NCBI RefSeq assembly: GCF_021648885.1
Contig: NZ_JAKJHZ010000002.1
Location: 1-64,000, forward strand
Length of the DNA: 64,000 bases
Direction: 5' to 3'
DNA from: Nocardioides potassii
GTDB taxonomy: Bacteria > Actinomycetota > Actinomycetes > Propionibacteriales > Nocardioidaceae
This document shows, one piece after another, positions 8,400 through 17,353 of the stretch. Every line of letters starts with the position of its first letter. Position 1 is the first letter of the stretch. A program made the translations under genes and the position numbers. The notes below the pieces were generated by a model. That model was not told the origin of the DNA and did not search any database. It worked only from the letters and a program-made list of their open reading frames with translations.

Positions 8400-8867
8400 A
8401 TGGCGACCTTCCGTGCTCGTGACCGTTCGTCGGCGGTGCTCCGGTCGCCGCGGGGCGAGGTGTGGGCGGCGCTGACCGATCCGGACCTGATCGCGAAGAT
8501 CACGCCCTACGTCACCTCGATCACCGCCGACGGCGACCGGTGGGTCTGGCGGATGGGCACGATCCCGGTCCTCGGCATCTCGGTCGCACCGACGTTCACC
8601 GAGGTGATGGAGCTGCACCCCGAGGAGCGGATCGTCTTCAGCCACGACCCGGCCCGGAAGGACGAGATGACGGCCGTCGAGGGCACCTACGTCCTCGCCG
8701 ACCACGCCGGCGGTGGCACCGACGTGAGCATCGACCTCGAGATCGCGTGCAGCCTCCCGCTCCCGGGCCTGGCCCGGCCGGCGGTCGAGCGGGTGATGGC
8801 CGGGGTCGTGAAGCACATGGGCTCGGTGTTCTCGCGCAACCTCCTCAAGCACCTGGGCGAAGCGTGA
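8400..8867 (+). CDS. SRPBCC family protein (CoxG-like)
   Basis: 155-residue START/SRPBCC-fold protein with a hydrophobic ligand cavity, no signal peptide and no obvious catalytic residues. The opening SSAVLRSPRGEVWAALTDP and the closing helix RVMAGVVKHMGSVFSRNLLKHL are typical. Such proteins often accompany molybdenum hydroxylases (CoxG with CO dehydrogenase), and one is encoded about 1.1 kb downstream, so an assembly or substrate role is possible. Its stop overlaps the GTG of the next gene (8864-8867), which indicates coupling with the NAD(P)-binding protein. Confidence 0.82.
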   Translation: MATFRARDRSSAVLRSPRGEVWAALTDPDLIAKITPYVTSITADGDRWVWRMGTIPVLGISVAPTFTEVMELHPEERIVFSHDPARKDEMTAVEGTYVLADHAGGGTDVSIDLEIACSLPLPGLARPAVERVMAGVVKHMGSVFSRNLLKHLGEA

Positions 8868-9898
8868 AGGTCCTCGTCCTCGGCGCGACCGGCTACGTCG
8901 GCTCCCGCCTCGTCCCGCACCTGCTCGACCTGGGCCACGACGTCGTCGCGGCGTCGTCGTCGCAACCGGACCCCGACCGCTTCGGCTGGGACGAGCGGGT
9001 GGTGATGGCGCGGTGCGACGTCACCGACGCCGCGTCCGTCGCGGATGCCGTCGCCGGCGTCGACGCGGTCGTCTACCTCGTCCACTCGCTCCAGCGCAGC
9101 GACTTCACGGACCGCGACCGCATCGGGGCCGAGACCGTCGCGGCCGCGGTGGAGGAGCACGGCGTACGACGCCTCGTCTACCTCTCCGGGCTCGTGCCCG
9201 ACGCCCCCGAGAGCGAGCTGTCCGCGCACATCTCGAGCCGGCTCGAGGTCGAGCGGATCCTCCTCGCGGCGGACACCGAGGCGACGGCGCTGCGGGCCGG
9301 GGTCGTCATCGGCGCCGGCTCGACGTCGTTCGAGATCATCCGGCAGATCGCGACGCTCTTCGTGGTCCAGCCGGTGCCGCTGTGGATGAACCACCGGGTC
9401 CAGCCCATCGCCGTCTCCGACGTGCTCCGCGCGATCGGCGAGGCGCTCGACGACGACGGGCCGCGCGGGGCGGTGGACATCGGCGGTCCCGACGTCGTGA
9501 CCTACCCGAGCCTGATGAGCGCCTGCTCGCGCGGGGCCGGACTGTCCCGCGTACGACTGCCCGCACCGGTCGCGCCCGCCGGCATCGTCGGACTGGCCAC
9601 CGCGCTCGCCACGACCGCGCCGTTCCACACCGTCACCTCGCTCATCGAGTCGCTGCACCACGACATGGTCTGCCGCCCCGGGCACACGTGGACACCGCGC
9701 GACGGCGGCCCCCTGCTCGGCCTCGCCGAGGCGATCGACCGCGCCAGCGACCCGTCGTACGACGGCCCGGAGGGCGCCCTGTCCTCCGACCCCTCCTGGA
9801 CCCGGCCGCACCGGCTGCTGGAGGCGCTGCCCCTCCCCGCGACCACCCGCGCCGCGGCCCGGCTCGCCCTCCACCGGGTCCGGACGCTGCTCGCCTGA
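8864..9898 (+). CDS. NAD(P)H-binding SDR-like protein (NmrA/YbjT type)
   Basis: 344-residue atypical short-chain dehydrogenase. The Rossmann motif GATGYVGS is at residues 7-14 from the GTG start; a DVTD segment near 50 and YLSGLVPD near 105 follow. A conventional YxxxK pair is not evident, as is usual in atypical/NmrA members that bind NAD(P) and act on quinones, lipids or as regulators. The middle shows the extended-SDR RAGVVIGAGSTSF pattern. It starts with GTG inside the stop of the SRPBCC gene. Being ahead of the IorB/IorA-type oxidoreductase suggests a shared redox pathway, but an operator separates them. Confidence 0.82.
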   Translation: MKVLVLGATGYVGSRLVPHLLDLGHDVVAASSSQPDPDRFGWDERVVMARCDVTDAASVADAVAGVDAVVYLVHSLQRSDFTDRDRIGAETVAAAVEEHGVRRLVYLSGLVPDAPESELSAHISSRLEVERILLAADTEATALRAGVVIGAGSTSFEIIRQIATLFVVQPVPLWMNHRVQPIAVSDVLRAIGEALDDDGPRGAVDIGGPDVVTYPSLMSACSRGAGLSRVRLPAPVAPAGIVGLATALATTAPFHTVTSLIESLHHDMVCRPGHTWTPRDGGPLLGLAEAIDRASDPSYDGPEGALSSDPSWTRPHRLLEALPLPATTRAAARLALHRVRTLLA

Positions 9899-9925
9899 CC
9901 GCGGCCGAAGGGTGGACCGACCTTG

Positions 9926-9952
9926 CACTCTGACAGCGTCACTGTCAGAGTG
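9926..9952. promoter_or_regulatory. 27-bp perfect inverted repeat (TetR-type operator)
   Basis: CACTCTGACAG, a 5-base spacer CGTCA, and the exact reverse complement CTGTCAGAGTG. It lies 28 bases after the SDR stop and 69 bases before the GTG of the molybdenum-subunit gene. Size and symmetry fit a TetR-family dimer site. A weak -35/-10 pair (TTGCAC at 9923, CAGAGT at 9946, 17-base spacer) overlaps it. With no T-tract, a terminator is less likely. No TetR gene is in this window. Confidence 0.55.
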
Positions 9953-10020
9953 GGGTGTGGTTCCTGGGGAGGGACCTCAGCCTCGGGAGGCCGCCGGGGC
10001 CGACCAGATCGGGTGACTCG

Positions 10021-12372
10021 GTGCCTGACTCCCGCGACCTCCACGACCCCCGCGACGCCCACGCCCTCGAGGCGTCCCCCTACGCCGTCGACCGACGGCG
10101 GTTCGTCGGCTACGTCCTCGCCGGTGCGACCCTCGTGGCCGCCGCCGATCTCGTGCTCGCCGACGCTCCGCCCGCAGGCGCGGCGGTCCCGACGCTGCCC
10201 CAGCCGGCCGAGCTCTACGACCTCAACGACATGCTCACCGACGCTGCACGACCGACCGCGAACCTGATCACCGTCACGATCGACGAGGACGGCACCGCGA
10301 GCTTCGAGCTGCCGCGCGCCGAGGTCGGCCAGGGGATCACCACCTCGACCGCGATGCTGGTCGCCGAGGAGCTCGACCTGCCGGTCGAGCGGGTGCGCGT
10401 GACCCTCGCGCCGGCGCGTCCCGAGCTGCTCTTCAACCAGCTCACCGGAGGCTCCAACACCACCATCTCGACCTACACCCCGATCCGGGTCGCCGCGGCC
10501 GTCGCCCGAGCCGCGCTGCTCGACGCGGCCGCGATCGTGCTGGGTGACACCGTCGCCGGCCTGGTCGCCAAGGGCGGCGTGATCACGGCGCGCGACGGCT
10601 CGTCGGTCACCTACGGCGAGCTGGCCGTCAGGGCAGCCGGCGGTGCCGGCGGCCGCGCGGTCGAGGTCGAGCTCAAGTCCGAGGCCGAGTTCACCGTGAT
10701 CGGTACGCCGACCAACCGGGTGGACGCGCTGGCCGCCGTCACCGGGCAGAAGGACTACACGACCGACCTCGCCGTCCCCGGGGCGCTGCCCACCATGGTG
10801 TGCCGTGCACCCACGCTGAACGGCACGCCGGTCGCCGTACGCAACCAGGCGCAGGTCGAGGCGATGCCGGGCGTCACCCACGTGGCCCAGGTGAGCACCG
10901 GCGTGGCCGTGCGCGCCGCGACGTTCGGTCAGTGCATCGACGCCGTGCGCGCCCTCGACGTGGTCTGGAAGGACGGACCGGTCGCCGGCGAGAGCGACGC
11001 GACGATCCTGCGCAAGGTCCGCGCCGCGCAGCTGCCGATGCCGGCGCTGCCCGACACCCCGCTCGCCCAGACGGTGTCGGGCGACTTCACCTTCTGGTTC
11101 CGCAGCAACTCCCCGATGGACACCAACAGCGCGATCGCCGACGTCCGCCCCGACGGCGCCACGATCTGGGCTGGTCTCAAGTCGCCGATCGTCGCCCAGC
11201 AGCGCATCGCGGAGAGGCTCGGCATGAGCCAGGACCGGGTGACGGTCAACGTCGTCACGGCCGGCGGGTCCTTCGGCCGGCGGCTCTTCTTCGACGGCGC
11301 CCTCGAGGCCGCGGAGGTCTCGCAGGCGATGGGTGTGCCGGTCAAGCTCATGTGGCACCGCGCCGACGACGCCCGCGTCGGTCGTACGCACCCGCTGGGC
11401 ACGTGCCGTGTCCAGGCCACCGTGAGCGGCAGCAACGTCCTGGCGTTCAACCAGTCGCTCACCTGCGTCGAGACCGACTTCCGCCACGGGCTCGGCGAGA
11501 TCATCACCGCTGCCGCCGCCGACCTGCCGGCCGGCGTCGGCAACCTCGGCTTCGCCGAGACGATCTTCGCCCTCACGCAGGAGGTGCCCTACGACTTCGG
11601 AGCAGTGACGCAGACGCTCGTCGAGACCGACGACCGCTTCAACACCGGGTCGATGCGCAACATCTACTCGCCCGACGTCCGCGTCGCCAGCGAGCTCGTC
11701 GTCGACAAGCTGGCGGCGAAGATGAAGATGGACCCCTACCAGTTCCGCCGCAGGTTCCAGCGCAACGAGCGGCTCCTGAAGGTCCTCGACACCGTCGCCC
11801 AGGCGGGCGAGTGGGGCCGGTCGATGCCGGCCGGGACGGCGCAGGGCATCGCGATCCACAAGGAGTACAAGGGCGTCTCGGCCTGCCTGGTCGAGATCGA
11901 CACGCGGCCCGCCACGACGGGACGGCAGGTCCGCGACGCCGTCACGGGACCGCGCGTCACCCGCGTGACCTTCGCGATCGACGCCGGACTCGTCATCAAC
12001 CCGCGCGGGCTCGAGGCGCAGATGCAGGGCGGCATCAACGACGGCATCGCGCTGGCGCTGACCTCCAGCCTGCACCTGCGCGACGGCCACTTCCTCGAGG
12101 CGAGCTGGGACAACTACTTCTACACGCGTCAGTGGAACACCCCGCCCGACGTCCGCGTCATCGTGGTGCCCTCCGAGGAGAAGGTCCCCGGCGGTGCCGG
12201 CGAGGCCGGGGTCGCCGCGACGTTCGCCGCGGTGGCGTGTGCCTACGCCCGGGCGACCGGCACCATGCCGACCGAGTTCCCGATCAACCACCGCACGCTC
12301 TCGTTCGAGCCCAAGTCCTTCGTCCCGCCGATCCCGCAGTCGCCGGTCAACGGCCTCGAGCTCACGTCCTGA
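10021..12372 (+). CDS. Exported molybdopterin-binding oxidoreductase subunit (IorB-like)
   Basis: Large subunit of a xanthine-dehydrogenase-family hydroxylase, 783 residues from the GTG at 10021. It starts with a Tat signal (DRRRFVGYVLAGAT then Ala-rich), so it would be exported folded with its molybdenum cofactor. Family motifs: VGQGITTSTAMLVAEEL near 105, GGSFGRR near 420, QGGINDG near 665 and the catalytic-glutamate loop GGAGEAGV near 725. The separate small [2Fe-2S] subunit follows 19 bases downstream, with no FAD subunit, as in isoquinoline 1-oxidoreductase and bacterial aldehyde dehydrogenases of that type. Electrons probably pass to a cytochrome. The substrate is not deducible. Confidence 0.88.
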   Translation: MPDSRDLHDPRDAHALEASPYAVDRRRFVGYVLAGATLVAAADLVLADAPPAGAAVPTLPQPAELYDLNDMLTDAARPTANLITVTIDEDGTASFELPRAEVGQGITTSTAMLVAEELDLPVERVRVTLAPARPELLFNQLTGGSNTTISTYTPIRVAAAVARAALLDAAAIVLGDTVAGLVAKGGVITARDGSSVTYGELAVRAAGGAGGRAVEVELKSEAEFTVIGTPTNRVDALAAVTGQKDYTTDLAVPGALPTMVCRAPTLNGTPVAVRNQAQVEAMPGVTHVAQVSTGVAVRAATFGQCIDAVRALDVVWKDGPVAGESDATILRKVRAAQLPMPALPDTPLAQTVSGDFTFWFRSNSPMDTNSAIADVRPDGATIWAGLKSPIVAQQRIAERLGMSQDRVTVNVVTAGGSFGRRLFFDGALEAAEVSQAMGVPVKLMWHRADDARVGRTHPLGTCRVQATVSGSNVLAFNQSLTCVETDFRHGLGEIITAAAADLPAGVGNLGFAETIFALTQEVPYDFGAVTQTLVETDDRFNTGSMRNIYSPDVRVASELVVDKLAAKMKMDPYQFRRRFQRNERLLKVLDTVAQAGEWGRSMPAGTAQGIAIHKEYKGVSACLVEIDTRPATTGRQVRDAVTGPRVTRVTFAIDAGLVINPRGLEAQMQGGINDGIALALTSSLHLRDGHFLEASWDNYFYTRQWNTPPDVRVIVVPSEEKVPGGAGEAGVAATFAAVACAYARATGTMPTEFPINHRTLSFEPKSFVPPIPQSPVNGLELTS

Positions 12373-12391
12373 ACCGCTGAGGAGCACCGAC

Positions 12392-12886
12392 ATGCCAGAG
12401 CAGACCTTCATCGTCAACGGCGAGCGCGTCACGGTCGACGTCGAGGACGACGTACGACTCCTCTGGGTCCTGCGAGACCTGCTGGGGATCACCGGGCCCA
12501 AGTACGGCTGCGGGATCAACGTGTGCAAGGCGTGCACGTCCCACATCAACGGCAAGGCGTTCAACCCGTGCGCCGTGCCGGTCGGCGAGCTCGCGGACGA
12601 CGACGAGGTGACGACCATCGAGGGCCTGCCCGGGGAGGTGGCCGAGCAGCAGCGCGGCGCACACGGCCTGCACCCGATGCAGGAGGCGTGGCTCGAGCGC
12701 GACGTGGTGCAGTGCGGCTACTGCCAGCCCGGCCAGATCATGGCCGCTGTCGCGCTGGTCAACCGGGTGAAGGCCGAGGGACGCCAGGTCACGGGCGCCG
12801 ACCTCGACACGATCCGCAACATCTGTCGCTGCGGCACCTACACGAGGATCCGCGAGGCGATCACGGACGGCGCTTCGAGGATGTGA
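12392..12886 (+). CDS. (2Fe-2S)-binding oxidoreductase subunit (IorA-like)
   Basis: Electron-transfer subunit of 164 residues with two [2Fe-2S] clusters. The plant-ferredoxin-type cluster ligands appear in YGCGINVCKAC (near 43-53) with the fourth Cys in FNPC near 63. The C-terminal four-helix cluster ligands are in QCGYCQPGQ (near 106-114) and CRCGTY (near 145-150). Ribosome site GAGGAG is 7 bases before the ATG. It lacks a signal peptide, so it would be exported by hitch-hiking with the Tat-signal-bearing partner. Confidence 0.93.
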   Translation: MPEQTFIVNGERVTVDVEDDVRLLWVLRDLLGITGPKYGCGINVCKACTSHINGKAFNPCAVPVGELADDDEVTTIEGLPGEVAEQQRGAHGLHPMQEAWLERDVVQCGYCQPGQIMAAVALVNRVKAEGRQVTGADLDTIRNICRCGTYTRIREAITDGASRM

Positions 12887-12909
12887 TCCGACGGCCGTAG
12901 ACTCGCGTC

Positions 12910-14454
12910 GTGCCCTACCAGATGAGCAAGCGCACTGGTGGCGACGGCCGCCTGACCACGGCCATCGACCCCCAGGACCAGGGCCCCCAGGACGCCTGCG
13001 GTGTCTTCGGGGTGTGGGCCCCCGGCGAGGACGTCGCCAAGCTGACCTACTTCGGCCTGTACGCCTTGCAGCACCGCGGGCAGGAGTCCGCGGGCATCGC
13101 GGTCAGCAACGGCCGCCAGATCCTCGTCTACAAGGACATGGGCCTGGTCTCGCAGGTCTTCGACGAGTCGACGCTCGAGTCGCTCAAGGGCCACCTCGCG
13201 ATCGGCCACTCGCGCTACTCGACGACCGGTGCGTCCACGTGGCAGAACGCCCAGCCGACCTTCCGGCCGACCGTCGACGGCTCGATCGCGCTGGGCCACA
13301 ACGGCAACCTGATCAACACCCACGAGCTCGCCCAGATGGTCGCGGACCTCCCCGGTCCCGACGACGAGCTCGACCTCCACACGCGTCCCCAGGGCGAGTC
13401 GACCAACGACACCAGCCTCGTCACCGCGCTCCTCGCCCACCACCCCGACACCTCGCTCGAGCAGCGCGCGCTCGAGGTGCTGCCGCAGGTGCGTGGCGCC
13501 TTCTGCTTCGTCTGGATGAACGAGGGCACCCTCTACGCCGCCCGCGACCCGCAGGGCATCCGTCCGCTCGTCCTCGGCCGCCTCGAGCGCGGCTGGGTGG
13601 TCGCCAGCGAGGACGCCGCCCTCGCCACGATCGGCGCCAGCCTGGTGCGCGAGGTGGAGCCCGGCGAGATGGTCGTCATCGACGAGAACGGGCTGCGCTC
13701 GCACAGGTTCGCCGAGCCCGACCGCAAGGGCTGCGTCTTCGAGTACGTCTACCTCGCCCGCCCCGACGCCACGATCAGCGGTCGCAGCGTCCACGAGTCG
13801 CGGGTCGAGATGGGTCGCCAGCTCGCCCGCGAGTTCCCCGTCGAGGCCGACCTGGTCATCCCGGTCCCGGAGTCCGGCACGCCTGCGGCGTCGGGGTACG
13901 CCGAGGAGTCGGGGATCCCGTTCGGCCAGGGCTTCGTCAAGAACGCCTACGTCGGCCGCACGTTCATCCAGCCCAGCCAGACGCTGCGCCAGCTCGGCAT
14001 CCGGCTCAAGCTCAACGCCCTCGAGCACATGATCCGCGGCAAGCGGGTCGTCGTGGTCGACGACTCGATCGTGCGCGGCAACACGCAGCGGGCGCAGGTG
14101 CGGATGCTCCGCGAGGCGGGCGCCGTCGAGGTCCACGTGCGGATCTCCAGCCCGCCGGTGAAGTGGCCCTGCTTCTACGGCATCGACTTCGCCACCCGCG
14201 CCGAGCTGATCGCCAACGGGCTCTCACCCGACGAGATCGCGGCCAGCATCGGCGCGGACAGCCTCGGCTACATCTCGCTCGACGGGATGATCGACGCGAC
14301 CAAGCAGCAGCGCACCCAGCTGTGCACGGCCTGCTTCACCGGCGAGTACCCCGTCGAGCTCCCCGACGAGAGCCTGCTCGGCAAGCACCTGCTCGAGGCC
14401 ACGCTGCAGTCGCCCACCATGGGGCGCGCGCTCCCGGTCCTCAACAACCCCTGA
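12910..14454 (+). CDS. purF: Amidophosphoribosyltransferase
   Basis: First enzyme of de novo purine synthesis: PRPP plus glutamine gives 5-phosphoribosylamine. 514 residues from GTG. The N-terminal nucleophile is Cys30 (QDACGVFG), so the first 29 residues are a propeptide that is cleaved. Glutaminase features include the HRGQES and GHNGNL loops. The PRPP-binding motif VVVVDDSIVRGNT is near 380, and C-terminal cysteines (CTAC near 478) suggest the Fe-S-containing Bacillus-type enzyme. purM follows after 47 bases in the same direction. Confidence 0.97.
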   Translation: MPYQMSKRTGGDGRLTTAIDPQDQGPQDACGVFGVWAPGEDVAKLTYFGLYALQHRGQESAGIAVSNGRQILVYKDMGLVSQVFDESTLESLKGHLAIGHSRYSTTGASTWQNAQPTFRPTVDGSIALGHNGNLINTHELAQMVADLPGPDDELDLHTRPQGESTNDTSLVTALLAHHPDTSLEQRALEVLPQVRGAFCFVWMNEGTLYAARDPQGIRPLVLGRLERGWVVASEDAALATIGASLVREVEPGEMVVIDENGLRSHRFAEPDRKGCVFEYVYLARPDATISGRSVHESRVEMGRQLAREFPVEADLVIPVPESGTPAASGYAEESGIPFGQGFVKNAYVGRTFIQPSQTLRQLGIRLKLNALEHMIRGKRVVVVDDSIVRGNTQRAQVRMLREAGAVEVHVRISSPPVKWPCFYGIDFATRAELIANGLSPDEIAASIGADSLGYISLDGMIDATKQQRTQLCTACFTGEYPVELPDESLLGKHLLEATLQSPTMGRALPVLNNP

Positions 14455-14501
14455 CCCATACCGAGAACAGCCGAGACCAGCCGGACGCCACAGGAGCCCG
14501 C

Positions 14502-15584
14502 GTGACCGATCAGCCCACCGCACCCACTCCCGGCGCCTACGCCGCGGCAGGCGTCTCGATCGAGGCGGCCGACCGTGCGATCGACCTGATGAAGGGGTGG
14601 GTCGAGAAGGCCCGCCGTCCCGAGATGATCGGCGGCCTGGGCGGCTTCGCGGGGCTCTTCGACGCCTCGGCGCTGACCCGCTACGAGCAGCCCCTGCTGG
14701 CGACCTCCACCGACGGTGTCGGCACGAAGGTCGCGATCGCGCAGCTGATGGACGTGCACGACACCATCGGCTTCGACCTCGTCGGGATGGTCGTCGACGA
14801 CCTCGTCGTGTGCGGCGCCGAGCCGCTCTTCATGACCGACTACATCGCCTGCGGTCGCGTCGTGCCGGAGCGGATCGCCGCGATTGTCAAGGGCATCGCC
14901 GAGGCGTGCGTGGTCGCCGGCTGCGCGCTCATCGGCGGCGAGACCGCCGAGCACCCGGGCCTGCTCGACCCCGACGACTACGACGTCGCGGGCGCGACGA
15001 CCGGTGTCGTCGAGGCCAGCAAGCTCCTCGGCCCCGGGCGGGTCCGCCCCGGCGACGTGGTGATCGCGATGGAGGCCAGCGGGCTGCACTCCAACGGCTA
15101 CTCGCTGGTCCGCCACGTGCTGCTGAACGACGCGGGCTGGACCGTCGACCGCCACGTCGACGACTTCGGTCGCACGCTCGGTGAGGAGCTGCTCGAGCCG
15201 ACCCGCATCTACGCCAAGGCCTGCCTCGACCTCGCCGAGCGCACCGAGACCCACGCCATGTCCCACGTGACCGGCGGCGGGCTCGCCGCCAACCTCGAGC
15301 GGGTGCTCCCGGCCGAGGTGTCGGTCCGCCTCGACCGCTCGACGTGGACGCCGCAGCCGGTCTTCGACGTCGTACGACGGGTGGGCTCGGTGTCGCAGCC
15401 CGACCTCGAGGCGACCCTCAACTGCGGGGTCGGGATGGTGTCGCTCACCGCCCCCGAGTCGGTCGACACGGCGATCTCCGTCCTGGCCGGGCACGGCATC
15501 ACGGCGTGGGTCGCCGGCGAGGTCCGCCTCGACGACGAGCAGGGCGGCAGGGTCGTCCTGGAGGGCCAGCACCCCGGGTGGTGA
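14502..15584 (+). CDS. purM: Phosphoribosylformylglycinamidine cyclo-ligase
   Basis: AIR synthetase, fifth step of purine synthesis, which closes the imidazole ring using ATP. 360 residues from a GTG preceded by CAGGAG at a good spacing. Conserved blocks are TSTDGVGTK near 68, VNDL-type VDDLVVCGAEPLFM near 92, and GGETAEHPG near 147; the C-terminal domain has SHVTGGGLAANLERVLP near 252. It sits directly behind purF, which is common in actinobacteria, and is probably cotranscribed with it. Confidence 0.97.
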   Translation: MTDQPTAPTPGAYAAAGVSIEAADRAIDLMKGWVEKARRPEMIGGLGGFAGLFDASALTRYEQPLLATSTDGVGTKVAIAQLMDVHDTIGFDLVGMVVDDLVVCGAEPLFMTDYIACGRVVPERIAAIVKGIAEACVVAGCALIGGETAEHPGLLDPDDYDVAGATTGVVEASKLLGPGRVRPGDVVIAMEASGLHSNGYSLVRHVLLNDAGWTVDRHVDDFGRTLGEELLEPTRIYAKACLDLAERTETHAMSHVTGGGLAANLERVLPAEVSVRLDRSTWTPQPVFDVVRRVGSVSQPDLEATLNCGVGMVSLTAPESVDTAISVLAGHGITAWVAGEVRLDDEQGGRVVLEGQHPGW

Positions 15585-15640
15585 GCCCGATCTGCCGTCA
15601 ATTGTTCAGCCGTCGGCAGAAAACCGGGATGTGGTGTGCG

Positions 15641-15666
15641 GGAACAGCCACCGCTCAGGTAGCGTT
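15641..15666 (+). promoter_or_regulatory. ECF-sigma-type promoter before DUF3073
   Basis: GGAACA (15641-15646), a 16-base spacer, and CGTT (15663-15666) match the -35/-10 pattern of actinobacterial stress sigma factors of the SigH/SigR or SigE kind. The predicted start lies about 70 bases upstream of the DUF3073 ATG. This is a pattern match only. Confidence 0.45.
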
Positions 15667-15742
15667 GCCCTCACGACATGTGACCGTTCAGACCGGGCGC
15701 GCCTCAGGCGGCCCCGGCCAAGTGTGCGAGGGGGTCGACCCT

Positions 15743-15931
15743 ATGGGGCGCGGCCGAGCGAAGGCGAAGCAGACCAAGGTCGCACGCGACCTGAAGTACC
15801 GGACTCATGAGACGGACTTCGGCGCGTTGGCGAAGGAGCTGCACGGTGAGGACACCCATCGGCCGACTGAGGTCGAGCCGGACGAGGACGAGTGGGCGGA
15901 CTATGCCGACCCCCGTCGTCGCGCAGACTGA
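15743..15931 (+). CDS. DUF3073 domain-containing protein
   Basis: Small charged protein of 62 residues that belongs to the conserved actinobacterial DUF3073 family. It has a basic start (GRGRAKAKQTKVARDLKYR, residues 2-20) and an acidic end (EPDEDEWADYADP). The arrangement suggests nucleic-acid or ribosome contact, but no function is established. A stress-sigma-like promoter lies about 80 bases upstream. It follows purM, and its 3' end faces the dehydrogenase gene across a block of palindromes. Confidence 0.88.
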   Translation: MGRGRAKAKQTKVARDLKYRTHETDFGALAKELHGEDTHRPTEVEPDEDEWADYADPRRRAD

Positions 15932-15970
15932 CTGATCCCGGTCACGCCGGCCGGTCCGGCTGGTGACGGC

Positions 15971-15988
15971 GCACCCGGTACCGGGTGC
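15971..15988. terminator. 18-bp perfect palindrome after DUF3073
   Basis: GCACCCGGTACCGGGTGC is a perfect palindrome 40 bases after the DUF3073 stop. It could act as a hairpin terminator in RNA, although there is no T-run and no loop beyond the palindrome centre. Confidence 0.35.
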
Positions 15989-16011
15989 TGCGACGTACGA
16001 CCGCGCCCCGA

Positions 16012-16145
16012 ACTACACGTGAGCGGGCGCTTCCTGCCCGTCTGAGGACGTGACCGGGCACTTCCTGCTCGTGTGCGAGCGCTGACGGGCAGGAATCGCC
16101 CGGTCGGCGGTCACGACCGGCAGGAAGTGCCCGGTCACGTGTAGT
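16012..16145. repeat. Compound palindrome of four related units, type C
   Basis: 134-base block whose outer ends are inverted (ACTACACGTGA at 16012-16022, reverse complement at 16135-16145). It contains four copies of a GACCGGGCACTTCCTGCC-like unit, two in each orientation: 16017-16042, 16048-16068, 16084-16105 (inverted) and 16120-16140 (inverted). The second and fourth are perfect 21-base inverted repeats. It ends 4 bases from the stop codon of the convergent dehydrogenase gene. Confidence 0.75.
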
Positions 16146-16149
16146 GAGG

Positions 16150-17235
16150 TCAGAGGTGGATGCCGCGCAGGCGGCCGACCTCGCGCATTCGGCGCTCGGC
16201 GAGCCGGTCGGCGGCCTCGGCCGACGTGATGCCCTCGGCCTTCGCGAGCTCGAAGACCCGCCGGGTGGTGTCGAAGATGCCGCTGGCGCGCTGCTGGGCA
16301 CGCTCGAAGGAGAAGCCCTCGAGCTCGTCGGCGACCTGGATGACCCCGCCGGAGTTCACGCAGTAGTCGGGGGCGTACAGGATGCCGCGCTCGGCGATCT
16401 GCTTCTCGATGCCGGGGTGCGCGAGCTGGTTGTTGGCCGCGCCGCAGATGATCGTCGCGCGCAGGACCTCGAGCACCTCGTCGCTGATCGCGCCGCCCAT
16501 CGCGCACGGGGCATAGACGTCGATCTCGCTCGCGACCAGGTCGTCGGTGGTGGCGACCGCCGTGACATCGGGGTGCTCGGCGCGGACCGCCTCGACCGAC
16601 GGGGCGTGCACGTCGGTGACGACGACCTTCGCGCCGTCCTCGACGAGGTGGCGCACGAGGTGGCGGCCGACCTTGCCGACACCGGCGATGCCGACGGTGC
16701 GTCCGGCGAGCGTGGGCTCGCCCCACACCTGCTCGGCCGCGGCGCGCATGCCCTGGAAGGTGCCGTAGGCGGTCAGCACCGAGCTGTCGCCCGCGCCGCC
16801 GTGGGCGACGGTGCGGCCGGTGACGTAGTCGCACTCGCGGGCGATGTGGTCCATGTCGACCGAGAACGTCCCCACGTCGCACGCGGTGTAGTAGCGCCCG
16901 CCCAGCGACTGCACGAAGCGACCGTAGGCGCGCAGGAGCGCCTCGGTCTTGAGCACGGCCGGGTCGCCGATGATGACGGCCTTGCCGCCACCGAGGTCGA
17001 GGCCGGCGAGCGCGTTCTTGTAGGACATCCCGCGCGAGAGGTTGAGCACGTCGACGGTCGCGTCGTCGGTGCTGGCGTAGGGGTAGAACCGCGTGCCGCC
17101 GAGGCCCGGCCCGAGCGCCGTGGAGTGGAGGGCGACGATGGCCCGCAGGCCCGTCGCGCTGTCGTTGCAGAAGACGACCTGCTCGTGCTCACTGCCGAGC
17201 TCGAAGACGTCGACGCCGGAAGGTGCTCCAGACAT
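16150..17235 (-). CDS. Leucine/valine dehydrogenase (Glu/Leu/Phe/Val family)
   Basis: NAD-dependent oxidative deaminase of branched-chain amino acids, 361 residues, the length of leucine and valine dehydrogenases. The glycine-rich substrate region [12 protein letters not shown] is near 43-54 and the catalytic lysine motif GGGKAVI near 80-86. The Rossmann motif GVGKVGRHL lies near 180. The C-terminal NNQLA and [12 protein letters not shown] segments are typical of the family. The ATG at 17235 is preceded by AAAGGA; the longer in-frame version has no ribosome site. The likely role is valine or leucine catabolism giving precursors for branched fatty acids. Which amino acid is preferred cannot be told. 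Confidence 0.9.
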   Translation of the reverse strand: MSGAPSGVDVFELGSEHEQVVFCNDSATGLRAIVALHSTALGPGLGGTRFYPYASTDDATVDVLNLSRGMSYKNALAGLDLGGGKAVIIGDPAVLKTEALLRAYGRFVQSLGGRYYTACDVGTFSVDMDHIARECDYVTGRTVAHGGAGDSSVLTAYGTFQGMRAAAEQVWGEPTLAGRTVGIAGVGKVGRHLVRHLVEDGAKVVVTDVHAPSVEAVRAEHPDVTAVATTDDLVASEIDVYAPCAMGGAISDEVLEVLRATIICGAANNQLAHPGIEKQIAERGILYAPDYCVNSGGVIQVADELEGFSFERAQQRASGIFDTTRRVFELAKAEGITSAEAADRLAERRMREVGRLRGIHL

Positions 17236-17353
17236 GCTCTTGCGTCCTTTTCTGGTGGGGTGCGGCCGCGGGGTGTGCGGACCTGGTCGGAGCGGTCGAG
17301 GGGTGGTGACCGCCGTCACGGTCAGCGTATCGCCGCTGTCGGGGCACCTCGAA

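Noticed and set aside
9502..12618. Minus-strand open frame of 1038 codons
   Set aside because: Antisense to the Mo-hydroxylase genes; composition is an Arg/Gly/Ala/Val-rich shadow of high-GC codons with no motif. Not a gene.
16012..16145. Repeats that at first look like a CRISPR array
   Set aside because: Units occur in both orientations with uneven spacing and no spacer-like unique segments of constant length; no cas genes.
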